In this document: positions 10,570-23,011 of the stretch, in pieces
How positions within the stretch are numbered: position 1 is the first letter of the stretch
Layout of the letters: the number at the start of each line of letters is the position of its first letter
NCBI GenBank assembly: GCA_934045905.1
Contig: OW203771.1
Span: 310,001-374,000 of the forward strand
Source: Leuctra nigra
Taxonomy: Eukaryota; Arthropoda; Insecta; Plecoptera; Leuctridae
Length of the DNA stretch: 64,000 bases
Direction: 5' to 3'
Notes under the pieces: generated by a model
Database searches by the model: none
Seen by the model: only the letters and a program-made list of their open reading frames with translations
What the model was told of the DNA's origin: nothing
Made by a program: the position numbers and the translations under genes

Positions 10570-11469
10570 CCTATTTAAAAAAATACCCGACATATTGGAA
10601 AACAAAATTTGATAAATTCCCTACTAATGTTTCATTTTTCAAAAAAAGAAATGTTGTCAAGACAATATGTGTCCAAAAGTAGGTTACCTACTTCGGTTTG
10701 TAATAATTATAGATAATACCTACCTATATCTTATCTTTCTTACATCCTTTATGTTACCTACATTATAAAACGTACTATGTCTATTATTGTTCAATAAAAA
10801 TAAATTTTTCAATTTAGCTTTTTCATAAAATACATTTAATCACCATTGTCAATTCCAAATTACTTTATAAAACAAGTTGGGATGTGAAGAAGGGAGCAGC
10901 CAATCAAAGACGCCAGCAAAGTGATTGCTTGGAAAATATCTTCGTAATTGACGACTGACCAACTTGAACAACAAACAAGTAGAATACGTCCATTCAACCA
11001 CTGCCGGTCTTCGATTGGCTGCTTCAAATAACAAAACAAGTCGATTCATCATCATCATTATATTTTTACAAAACACATCAATTAAATCTACATATCTTAT
11101 ACGATATCATCGAAATAGAAGTTTAAAAATAAGAATATACTAAACTTACAAAATTGTCCCTAAACGTCTTTAAAACATAGTTTTCGTTGTATAAATCAAC
11201 TAGTACATGGTTTATGAGATATTTGAGAGTTAACAGTTTGAGAGAACAAATGACAGGAATGAGATATAAACAAGTGAGAAACAAGAGCTAAGAACTAAGT
11301 ATTATTTCGTAAGAATGTCTTTCTTTGTTTGGTGACACTTTTCTTTCTTTTCTGATCATTCTTTTCGTGTGTTCTTTTTCAGTTCTTTTCTTTTTTTGGC
11401 TCTGGATTCTCAAACACCTATAAGATACATTTGAAACAAAAACATAGTCGCAATTAATATCGTTGTCAA
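10570..11469. other. AT-rich non-genic stretch
   Basis: No open frame of interest, no splice-flanked coding block and no clear inverted ends. I see nothing assignable here beyond AT-rich intergenic DNA. Confidence 0.5.
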
Positions 11470-11998
11470 CATTTGTGATTCTCTGTCCAACTTACGTAGG
11501 AACCTAAACAGATGGCGCCACTTGCACTCGGTTGTACCAACAGACAAAACTATACGTGTGACCTTTTAGTAGGCAAATTAATAATTAATAATTTTCAACT
11601 CAATTACTTCCCTGAGTATAAAAATATCCATACATATTTCCTATTATGTACCTCATTACTCGATTTGCAGTAAATATATGTTACGTAGATCGATATTCTC
11701 TGTCAATTTTCCTACAGGTTGGTCGTTACTTTTCAAATTTCTTCGACAGTACCTATGGTCAATATTTGAGAAAATCTCACATTTCTTTCATCGCCATCTC
11801 TTTCGGAACAATAATAACAATAATTTCGGAACTCTAAACAATAAAGTTATTGATACAACGCTTAGTTATCGCTTATTGTTATCGCCACATCGCCGTACGT
11901 ACATAATTTTTGAAAAAATCCTCACCTCACAGCGTTTTAAACGAAGATTCCCAATAGATGGCGCCATCATCTGAGTTCGAACGTAAGTTGGAGAGAGT
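11470..11998. mobile_element. MITE-like element with inverted ends
   Basis: Left end TCCAACTTACGTAGGAAC, followed by GATGGCGCCA at about 11512. The right end mirrors this with TGGCGCCATC and GAACGTAAGTTGGA near 11959-11991. The interior is AT-rich with no coding signal. The duplication at the edges is not readable. Confidence 0.6.
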
Positions 11999-12011
11999 TT
12001 TGATTTAAACA

Positions 12012-12577
12012 CGTGGATTGCACATCAATACTAAGCGAGTGAAGTCAACATTTCTAAGCCACCACCGAAGTAACTTGTTGATTCTGTAAGTAATAACTAC
12101 TTTGTTGTAACTAGGGATGATCAGTCAAATAATTAAGATCCACAAACAAGTAAATATTTGTTGGAAAACAAATACTTCTTAATGGCAGACATCCAAGCTT
12201 CACAGAAATTATGAGTTTCAACATTCAATTTATGGAATAAATGTGCAGAAATGAATCCATAGTACGTATGTCTACAAAATAAAATACCTAATGAAAAACA
12301 GGAATTTCTACTAACTTCCTGAATCAGAGAAGAGTTCCACTTCTACCTTAGCATTTACTAGGCAATTCAAAGCTTGCATTTAGTCAGTGAAATGAGTTTT
12401 TCTCTTAATTAAACAATGTGGTTCATTGACCTCGTACATCCCTAGTTGTACCTAACAAAAGAATAATGAATACAAATCATTTCTTCTAGCAGAGTATAGA
12501 AAAACTGGACGGTAATAAATAGTATATGATTCAGGTTATTTACGACTTCACTCGGACAAATGTGCAATCCACGCAAC
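12012..12577. mobile_element. Inverted-repeat element carrying a nested hAT MITE
   Basis: The ends mirror each other: CGTGGATTGCACAT and AGCGAGTGAAGTC at 12012-12046, against GACTTCACTCGG and ATGTGCAATCCACG at 12545-12577. A second element (12112-12444) sits inside it, so this one is older. Confidence 0.6.
12112..12444. mobile_element. hAT-type MITE (TAGGGATG termini)
   Basis: 333 bp with ends TAGGGATG and CATCCCTA. Flanking 8-mers are GTTGTAAC (12104-12111) and GTTGTACC (12445-12452), matching at 7 of 8, as expected for hAT target duplications. Confidence 0.75.
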
Positions 12578-14116
12578 GAAGTGGAAGTATAGAGGTCAGT
12601 GGATGAAAAGAGGAAGGTTTCCAAGGCATTTTTGGTATTAAAAATTAATGTTAGGAACGTTAATAGGTACATATCACAATTTGCAGGACTGAGTGCTTAC
12701 TGCTTAACTCAGCAGAAAACAACAGTAATCATCACATTATTAAATAGTAGCGTATTTCTCAACAAATACAAGGGCAAGTAGCAGTTAAAATCCATTCACC
12801 GTAAGAATTACGACTATCAAGTATCAATCTACTATCAAGCCATTGTCACTTAGCTCCTTTTTGGATACTCTTTTAGTGACTGTATAATATCTGTAAAGAT
12901 AGTATTTATTTTGTAATAGTTTTAAAATGCTCGATGGCAATGTCGTCATTCCTACCGTGAATGGATATTACTGCGAGACCGAGTCAAAATGTATGCGATA
13001 ACATCGCTTTTCCCTGTTAGCCGCCCTGGAATGTGAGTTCACACAAGTTACAACTAATTAGAGATCTTTCACTTACGACAGCTTTGACCTTGATCAGTTG
13101 AAGTAAAATATTTCATGGGCAGAACTGAAACAAATGCATCGAAAACGTTCTGTACTAATTGTTTTGCATAACGGAGTTTCAATGAATGGATTCAAATATT
13201 CAAAAACAGTCCAAGCACAAAGAAAAAGCAAATTTCTAATTTACACTCTGATGACAATATAATATGACAGAGTAATCAAATGACTATAAATGAAGATACA
13301 ATCATCAGCAAAAATAATTGTCCTGAATATTGTATTATCTAATAATAAATAAGTTTACGTAGAAGTTTAAAGAATTGTCTTGTTTTAGTACTTATTCAAT
13401 GCATTTATTCCCCCCTTTTCTGAGACCCATAAAAACGGACTGCTGGCTTCTGGTCTTTTGAGAAAATGAAAGCGGAGCGGCCATGTTTAAATTCGCGACA
13501 ACCTAAACACAACTTCATCAAGGCAACTACGCTGTCATAAAGAGAAACAACTTACATTTTAGTTCATATCAACTCAAATCACAGCTCAGCCAACAGAAAA
13601 GTTATTAGTATTGCATTGCAGTCACCAATATTATATATTTTACGACCCTTCAATTTTATTAATAATCCTAAAAATGGCTTAAATGTACCTATGACTAATA
13701 TCACATAATAAGAGAGAAAGTGAACAATAGGGAAGTGTGACTAAATTAAATTGGACAGCAGATTCGTAAAATACAACATAAAAAACAATTACAACCACCC
13801 TTACTTATCACCTGCAAATTTTAAATCTTCATTCATGAAATTAATTTCAAATGTACTTTGAAATTGTCGTCAACATAGCAATATAGCGAGAAATGATGTC
13901 AGATTTAACTGTTAAGAATTAGAGGAATTCTATCATACTTTGTAAATCGACTCACTGAAAACTATTCTTCCCACAACTTATTTCTGAGTTCAGGTACATC
14001 TGAGGTACTGACATAATTTAACAATTATTCAAACTTTAGGGCTGTGCGAAATAAAATTTTCAATGTTGAGCGAGATTATTTAAAATAAGTTGAGCGAGAT
14101 ATTTACCGTCGAGGGT
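12578..14116. other. Non-genic stretch with fragments of dispersed repeats
   Basis: No coding block is supported. The part around 13860-14010 resembles text at 33540-33730 and 58190-58280 (CACAACTTATTTCTGAG-type phrases), so it is a dispersed repeat of unknown class. Confidence 0.45.
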
Positions 14117-14124
14117 GAAAATAT

Positions 14125-15374
14125 TAGTGATGTGAGTCGGTAAATTTACGGTCAGGTAAATTTACCGGTCAGGTAAATTTACCGTAAATTTACCAAATAA
14201 ATTTTACCATGGTAAAATTTTCAAAATTATCATCATTATATTCTATGGAATCAGCCAAGTGCATAGGTCAAGAAAACAGTGAAATTTACACTTTAAATGA
14301 GAAGTGGAGGGATTTAGTGAATATCATTAAAATGTTGCATTATACAATGTACCTATTGCACACATTCTCCGATGTGAAACCAAGGACATAGTAGGGAAAT
14401 ACTTTCAGGGATATTAAGCAGACCTCAAAGTAAAGTGAAATGTAGTCCATTTTGATTTGTAGGTGTTCATACATAAGTTTTATGAATTTGAAATTGTAAT
14501 GTTTTTTTAATTACCTATACCAAAGTGAAATGTTGACCAATGTCGATTTTGTAGGTAGAAATATGCAGAAAATGTTCATTTTATTTCATGAATACCAACT
14601 TAATTTTATCCGAGATTTTATATATTATTTTATTCTATTTTATCTTCATTTTCTGTAGTTAGAGTACTTGTTAAATTGTACTTGATTTCCCTAGAAGTGT
14701 TTCTTCATATATTTTCTTTGGTTTCATAGCAGAGAAATGTGCAATATATTCCAAGTATAAACAAAAATGCAAATTTTTTATGATTTGATTTAAATGAAGG
14801 TATTATTTAAATTGCAACTTGGAAATGACTGTAAGAGACCTGGGGAAGATAAGGGGAAGCAAATGGTTCTTCAAAGTGTATTGTTGGATATGTCTACACC
14901 TATATAATTTATGTGGAAACAAAACTTGCAGATAATATTATAGCTTATGACTTGATGTAGGTACATTGTACATCTTCAAAACGTTAAATTCGATAGGTAA
15001 ATAAATATTGTTAATTATAATAATAAACAACGTTTTGAGAGTGTAACAGGGGCAGTAACGTTCTCCATTATGGCATTATTTAATTTATTGAGCTTTAATT
15101 ATGTGCAATTATTACATTTTATTAAATTTTGGAGTGTGAAGACCAAATGCAAAAAGAAATCACTTGGAAGAACCACGGCATCCCCTTCATTTCCTGATCA
15201 CTTAATACACATTTGGCACCCCCAAAACACTTTTAAAACAATTATTTCAAGAGCCAATAGCACGATTCCTGAATTAGACAAAAATAAAAAAATTTACCGC
15301 CTGATGGTAAATTTACGGTAAATTTACCGGTAAATTTACCGAGAAAAAAATTTACGGTAAAATCCACATCACTA
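14125..15374. mobile_element. Non-autonomous hAT element (TAGTGATGTG termini)
   Basis: 1250 bp with inverted ends TAGTGATGTG and CACATCACTA and a perfect 8-bp duplication GAAAATAT (14117-14124, 15375-15382). Both subterminal regions are rich in short palindromes of the GGTAAATTTACC type, typical of hAT transposase-binding clusters. No transposase frame is present. Confidence 0.93.
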
Positions 15375-15833
15375 GAAAATATTATCGAACGAGATCACAG
15401 TATTTTTGTTCAGTCTTTTGTGGTGAAAATGAAAACAATGTAAATTGTCCGGCTACAAAAAATAACATTAGAGCTGTCTTCTTTACATGAAATATTAAAT
15501 CATTTTATGAAAGTGCTAAATGAAGATACAAAGTAAGTTAGGAGCAATATCAGGTACCGTAAAATATCAACACATCGGGAAACGAGACATACAGATCAGT
15601 CAATACATTCATAGAAATCGAGTCGAAGTTTAATCTCGATCTTTGCACAGCCTTCTAAATCACACGACGACACTTCCCTATTGTAGAAACTACGGGTTAC
15701 ATGGAAGATCAACAGACACAATAGTGTATTTTCCTGTTGAATGTTCGCCATTTTGTATATCATGCAAATAAAGATAATTGAATTGAATTGAATAGAAAGC
15801 GCAGAATATTCCAAGTTAACTTTTACCCTCATC
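15375..15833. other. Non-genic stretch, dispersed repeat
   Basis: It contains text shared with 57930-58000 (a CTTCTTTACAT phrase and AAATCAT runs). No coding or RNA gene was recognised. Confidence 0.4.
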
Positions 15834-16751
15834 TAGGGTCGTGCGAACCTTGAAGTTAAACCAAACCGTTAAAAACTGTGGAAATCTTTCCAAATATAAT
15901 GCTATTTGAACCAATAGATTACCTAAAGTGAACACAGAGCAATGGGGTACCTATCTGTTCTTTAATCATGAAAAACACCTGTTACTTTCGCCAGCAATAC
16001 TTTCTCAGTGACTATACTTTATGATTGATTGCATGATTGATTGCATTTATGATTTATGATTGATTTTAATTGATTGCAGTAACTAGGTATTAGGTAAAAT
16101 TATTGAATAAGTGGCGTTAATAACCAGGGGCTCGATTCACAAAGAAGTATAACTTTATGACCGAATAAACAAATCGATAATCCAGTGCAGAACTGAGACA
16201 TCTCAAAAAAATGAAAAAATGAAATTATATATCATTGGATTCAGAATTTCAAGCTCTATCCAGTCCTGTACTGAGATATCTTTTAGTTTCATTCGCCTCC
16301 ACGAGATCGTGGATGTCTCTCTATAACATTCTCCACTTCTGTACTGAGACATCTTATTGAAATCTTATATTCCATTTATCTCAAAACCATGATTTTGGAG
16401 ATGTCTCAGTTCTGTACTGGAGCATCGAAATATCAATATTGCTCCAGACTTATTTATTACTGGGGTTGGGACTTCACACGATTTTTCGATTTGACATCGA
16501 TGTCGAATGATATTTTGAGTTTCGATTCAACACATACCGGCATATCTTGATGAATTTAACTGTACAAATCCCCATTTATAACGATAAAATATTAAGTTTA
16601 AACATGGTAATATCATGGTAATAAAGATATTGGTAGTTATAATGTTATAACGGCTTTTGAATCGACAAATTCGCAAAAATAAAGGAAGAAAGAGGGTTGA
16701 AAAAGGTTTGGAAATGTATCTTTTCGGCCTGGTTCGGTTAGCACGACCCTA
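15834..16751. mobile_element. Probable hAT element (TAGGGTCGTG termini)
   Basis: 918 bp with inverted ends TAGGGTCGTGCGAACC and GGTTAGCACGACCCTA. Flanking 8-mers CCCTCATC and GCTTCATC match at 6 of 8. The interior (16455-16540) carries text like the element at 54558-55288, and 16180-16440 holds several inverted copies of a CTGTACTGAGACATCT phrase. It may be a composite. Confidence 0.7.
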
Positions 16752-16879
16752 GCTTCATCACTAAGGCAGTTAATATCGCTGTGAAGTTGATATAGTTCAA
16801 ACGGCATCAACAAGACTTGACTAGCGCTAGAGTTACCTGATTGGCCGACCGCTTGAGCTTCACCTTGCGACGCAGCGAA

Positions 16880-19800
16880 TCACAGCCTTCCGCTCCTGCA
16901 GAGAAAATCACATTCGTTATCATCAGAACACATTCATAGAGAAAACAAGGAGCACGACTGCACTCTATCGTGGTACACCCAACAAATCATACAACGGTAT
17001 TTGAGCGAAACGGATTGGCTGGTGGTCAGATTCCTTGACAATCAATCCTTGTTATTATCAATATAATCAGAGCTCACCTACTAGAGGTAGATGATGAGTT
17101 AGCCTAGACTTCATCGTATGAGGCAATCATATAGTTTTTCATCTAATCAATTTCTTTCAAATACCGTTAAATACCATTTGCTGAGTAAATGATAACACAG
17201 CTTGTAAAGGCCACATTTGTTTAACATTATTTGCAGGGCCAGTTGTTTATGGTTTCCACGATAAACGCGAAATGTTTAGAAACATGAATTTTCTGTCATA
17301 TCTTTACGTTTCACAGACTCCTGATTCCAAATATATGTATCTTTTTCTCACGAATTTTCGCGAAATTTGTGTTTTGACGCGATATTGACGAATTCTCGCG
17401 ATTTCACGCGATTTTGTCCCAAACCTATGTGTTTTGCAACATTTCCCGATTCCGAGTATATTTTTTACGAAAATTTCCTTGATCTGTGTCTCAAGTACCA
17501 CGAAATAGAAAGAATCACACTGTTTTCTTCGTAAGCCAGCTGTCAGTGCCAGCCAAAGAGTGTATGGGGGTGCCAGCTGGTTGGCTGCTGAGCATGGAAT
17601 GACGCATCTACATGACCTTGAACAGGGGTGCGCATGCGCACACGCAGAGTCTAGAGGGGTTGGTAGTGTTGCCGCTCGCTCGCGCGTCATATTTCACACT
17701 TATTCTTACAAAAATCATTTTTTTCCATTTCACCACCAATCGCGAAAATTAACATAATTATCACCACCAATTCACCACTTTCAGAATGTTGATAACGAAT
17801 TTTGGCTTTTTTTATCACCACAAACAACTGGCTCTGATTAGTTGCTTTAGTTGTTTGTTATGGCTACAAAAGTAAATTTACAACTAAATAAATTTCAATT
17901 GTTTCTCCTTTTTCACTGCACTTGGACACATGAACTGTCAAAACAAATCTGTAGACAGACAGCAGCCATCTTGCCAGAAGTGGCTCCCAGTATTGCTGAT
18001 TTACGCGAATAGAAACTTTCTTGTATAGAATACCTACAAGACGCTTGAGCAAAAGTACGGAAAACAAACTGTTCTTCAAAGTGTTGTTTTTTTGTCTTCA
18101 CACCAACATTTAAAACTTTGTTGGATGGAGGCGGTCATGGCATATTAGTGGGCACCTTCCCGACATTTGCCTCCGGACTGAGGGAAGCCACGAAACCCCT
18201 CGGTCAGGAAAGACGGCCGCGGGAATCGAACCCGGGACCTCTGAATCTCAGGCGTCGCAGTTGAATCTGACATGTAAACTATGGATGAATTGGGGAAAAA
18301 TCAGCGTTTTAAACCAGAATTAGCATGATTTTCCCCAGACCAAAAATCCCGTGGAGAAAGGTGGGATTTTTCAAAATAAAATGACAAAAATTAAACCTTT
18401 AAGTGTTGGCACAGCCAAAATATCTAGCATATAGCACAGGATTAGAACCTGTAGATTTACGTCGCTAATCGCAAATTACAATTTTCTGTACAGCAATTAA
18501 AGTTTGAGAGTTTATTGGTATGCTGTAGATCATCACTTATATTGAAAATTACCTACTTCAAAATGTAGCCGTTCAAAAACATAAGCTCAATAGGTAACAG
18601 TTTTTTGAAAATGCACACCCAAAAAACCCACTGGGCATACTACCTACCTATTTTAAAAATATGCCTTTTCCCCACCTGCTTAAACAGGCAGTGAATTCCA
18701 TTGTTTACATTCACATTGTTCAACACAATCGTCCACTCTATATAAATATGTTTGTGCCTTTCCAACTGAGATTCAACTTTATAAATTAGAAAGTGTTTGA
18801 CAGTTGGCTCACCTGCGAGGTTTCTGCTCCGGTCCGTCACGCCCCGAGGATTCCTAGAAGATTCCAAACAGCGGTTAAAAACACTCCTCTCATTGGCCGG
18901 TTCATCCAGCTGTGATTGGTTGAAGGAAAGTCTTCGGATTCACTTAAATGCCAGTTCTTTAAAGAATTTTAAAAAATCAGGAAGTAGCGACCCATTCCAG
19001 CCTAATAGATTAAATAATGCCACCCACTGGAGTACTTTATGATTTATTTTACTATAAATGTCGAATGAGGTCTACTTTGAGGTCGTACCAGAGATCATAA
19101 AGAACTCCAGTGTGCGGCATTATTGAGTCTATTAGGCTGTAATGGATCGCTACTATGACTTTTTGAAGTTCTGTTAGCATGAAGAGAAATTTCAAAAACG
19201 CTCTGACGAAGCTTGAGTTTCTCGTTCGCTTACCCTGGCCTCTTATTTTATTACTCTGATACATTTTAAACAGGTGACTAGGACTATAATGCCACGGCAT
19301 TTCTTGAATGACCATTTAAACTTGGCTACTGATTGAAAGCCAAGCCACAAAACTTGACTTCAAAATATTTCTTAATTCTTCTAAAGACTGACAGACAAAT
19401 CATCTTCCTAAATGTTTACCTGTTAACGAGATCCAAGATGGCCGACTGCACCAGACGACTGCCCACCAATGCCGGAGCGAGGCTTTTCTGTAAACAAAAC
19501 ACACTTTTTAATATAAATGTAGGTAGGTATTTGCCAAATTAACAGGGTTGGAAGATCATTCAAATCATTGTCATTTCAAATGTTTCCTGTTTATATTTTG
19601 AGCTGTTTTTTTGTTAGTTGAATTAACAAACAGACCACTAATGCAAGTGTGTGTAACAAAGGCAAAACAGCTGAAAGGAATTGCTTTCTTTGCAAGCCCT
19701 GCTGTTTAGCAAGTTTTTATCAATGTTGTTGCTAATTAAAAGTTAAAACTGGTGCCTAGGTATCATATAAACTGCTGACAACTCATTTAGGTGGGTACAC

Positions 19801-22800
19801 TGAATACTAGGGTTGGGCGAACCGGTTCGTTTTCGAACCGAACCGGCTAGCTAGGTTCGAAAAACGAACCCCTAAGGTTCGTTTTCGAACCTTTTTCGAA
19901 CCTCCCGCCTTTTTTTCCCGCCCTTTTTCATTCAAACAATGCAACCAATAGGTCTGTTCGTTTGCCCTGCTCGAACCTGCTTGGAGCAGCTCCGATCACG
20001 CGATGGCCGTTCGTCTGTTTTCGAGCAACTTCGAGCAGCCTGCTCGTGGCCGTTCGGCTGCCATCGAGCAGGGTCGGATCAGAGCAGGTCGAGCAAGTTC
20101 GAGCAGATATTTCTGCTCAGACTTTTTGGACCCAGCAGGACCGAGTGAGTTCTGCACACGCGGGAAGTACGAAGATTTTGATTTGAATTACATAATATTA
20201 TTACAAAGATAGTAATATGGCGACGTGTTTTTAGTACTAGTATTGTTTCAACACCAAGTAGTGATATTGTTAATAATTATATCTTTGATATTCTGTCAGA
20301 ATTTACGTATTTATTAATATATCCCTAATAATGTATTTACAAATGGCGCTAAAAACAAGAAATGGCCGTTCGCTTGCTACCAAAAAGAGCAGCTGCTCGA
20401 CGTTGCTCGGGCCTAAAAATGACGTCATCCAATGTTGCTCTGCTCTGAACCTGCTCTTGCTCGAACTGGCTGGAAGTTGCACTGGATTTTGGCAAACGAA
20501 CAGACCTAATATCTTGTCACTATTTGTCTAATGTTGGCCTCTTGTCTTTAGTGGTGCAGTAAAATGGTAAAACCTGGGTAAATCGAACCCCTGTAAGCCG
20601 AAATCATCATAAATCAAAGTAAACTCAAATCCTGTCACACTATAGGGTGTTTCATGTTAAAATAAATCTTGAACCGAATTTTTCATAAGACGCAATTTCG
20701 AAGTGCTATTTGGTACCAACTAGAAAAGTAGCATTGATTTCAGTTTAGAAGTCCAGGTAATTTCCTTGTTGAGTAAAATTTTCGAAGTATTAAAATGAAA
20801 TAATGATTGTTGCGATCTAAACTGTGTTGTACTTTTGGAACAGAGTGTACTTTTGGGTCCTGTAGAGTGCAGCTGCTTGCCAGCAGGTACCTGAACCTGA
20901 CCCTTGCCTGCGTAAGGGAGGATTGTTTTGTTTTTCTCTGTTGAAAGGTCTGTGAACTCGCAATAAGAAGTAATCAGATGGCAAATGACTTGACATCATA
21001 TTTTATTTTATTTATATGATATTGTATGTTCATGGTTATTGAATAAAATATAATAGTAGTGGTCATTGAGAACACCATTCGCGATCTAAATGAAGGGAAG
21101 ATATCACGCATAAGTTAAAAAATAATGGTGTATATTTTAGCTTTCCAAACTTCATTGTAACCCAATGCAAAATAAAAAACAGTATGACGATTGGCGAGAT
21201 AATTTTTGAAGAATATTGGAATATACTGAAATGTATTAAAATTTCGAGCAGTATATTTCGCGTTTTTGTTCCTATTATGTCAATGGTATTATGTCAAGAA
21301 ATAATATTTGCGTAAACAAACACCCCATCAAACAGCTGTTTTCAAGTGTCTAGCCACTTGACTTGCGAGAGGGAGGGGGGAGAATGGTGACTGGTGCTTA
21401 CGCGCTTATCTTTACTACATTATCTGGAAAACATCATTTTCTGAAAAAAAAGGTTCGGTTCGTTTAAGGTTCGAAATTTCGAACCTTTTGAAAAGGTTCG
21501 GTTCGAGGTTCGGTTCGAAAAAAAAATGAGGTTCGCCCAACCCTACTGAATACTGAAAAGTTTCTAATCTAAAAAGGTAAAAAAGAATCAGAGCGTTCCA
21601 TAGTTGTGAACCCTCCTACGAATTGGGAAACTGACATGAAACAACAAACTTATTTACCCTAACATTTCTAAATTATATCCTTTTAAAAATGAAAATAAAT
21701 ATCTACCAGGGGCCAGATTCACAAAAAGTATTATCTCATAATATGTACTATCTTTTTACTATCTGTTCGAAGCTGCGAGAAGTGATAAAGGAGAGTGGGA
21801 AGACCGAGGGAAAAGTGGAGAGAGCTGGTAGCAGAAGATGTACAAGAGAGACTGGAGAAGTGGGAAGAAGTGGAAGAAGGAAGGTGGTGGGAAAACAGGA
21901 AGAAGTGGAAGAAGATGGTAGAGAAGAAGAACGAAGAGGAAGAGCCAAGCCTGGCCAGCTAGCTTAGGAGTCCGGGCCCTAGTAAATGGTGGCCTCGCCA
22001 CCCCCCGACCCAACTCTTGGAACCGGGAGAAAGATTATTATTATTATTTTGTATTATATTTCATTTAACATTGTGTTTTTGGTATTAAATCAAAAGATAA
22101 TACGAATTAGCAGATAATACCTTTTATAAATCCAGCCCCAGGTGTCAAATAAGAAAGAGGGGATGTACGCAACGTCAGCAGAAAGTAATTCATAGTGTTC
22201 TTTATAAAGTATTTTCAGTTTGTTTCGCTCGAGAGTGAAATGAGTTCTGACCTTGGTGAGACGTTCTGCTCTTCTCCTCGACAGCTCTGCGCGGAGATCT
22301 GATCCCTGATTGGTCGAGTTATTGGCCGCCGCGCTGTCATTGGTCTCCACGATCTCGCCCGGCTCCACGCTGGTGGAATCCTGCGGGAAACAGCAGTCAG
22401 TTAGTTCCTCAAACCTGCAGTTCTAACGGCCTCATGCTGACGCTCAGCGTTGTCAGGGGAAGCTATTTGTCTACGAAAACAATGGGGGGTTTGGGAGTAG
22501 AGCCCCCCAATACAATGCAGGTCTGGGTCGCATAGCCCAGGGGAAATTTAATTTCAGGAACAAATTTGTGCCTTCTATGTGATTTGTATACCTACCTACA
22601 ATTTTAAGTCAAGATTTGTTTCCATGAAAAATAGTACCTACCTAGGGATGTACGAGGTGTACTTTGGGTCAATAGACAGAAATATAAAATGTGTTTTTCC
22701 CACCCTACATGTTTAAATTGTGCAAATTTGAACTTAAACATGTTGACGTTGGGTACCTTGAGAGGTTGTGTCCGTTGCCATATAATTTATTTAATCAATT

Positions 22801-22973
22801 AACTTCTATTAGCATTCCTGGCTATTTTGAACATTCCTTGTTAGACCTTTTGATGACATACGTTACTTACACCTTATTCTTTATGTAGGTAGGTACCTAC
22901 CTACCTAATCATAAGTGATTTTCTGATCATTTTAAATTTACTCTTTCTTGATACAGGAAGTCAATAAAATTTC

Positions 22974-23011
<38 letters not shown>

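Noticed and set aside
16861..16895. Alternative frame of the last SR-gene exon (reading LRRKVKLKRSANQ, with a donor after it)
   Set aside because: It looks coding-like but needs a different incoming phase than exon 19420-19487 supplies. Kept only as a doubt on the gene's 3' end.
17304..17690. 128-codon minus-strand frame
   Set aside because: It lies inside a non-autonomous hAT element (17234-17836), has no domain resemblance and is arginine/cysteine-rich by base composition.
18205..18250. tRNA gene on the minus strand
   Set aside because: A T-arm and anticodon-stem-like part exist but no acceptor stem or D arm; better read as a tRNA-derived SINE.
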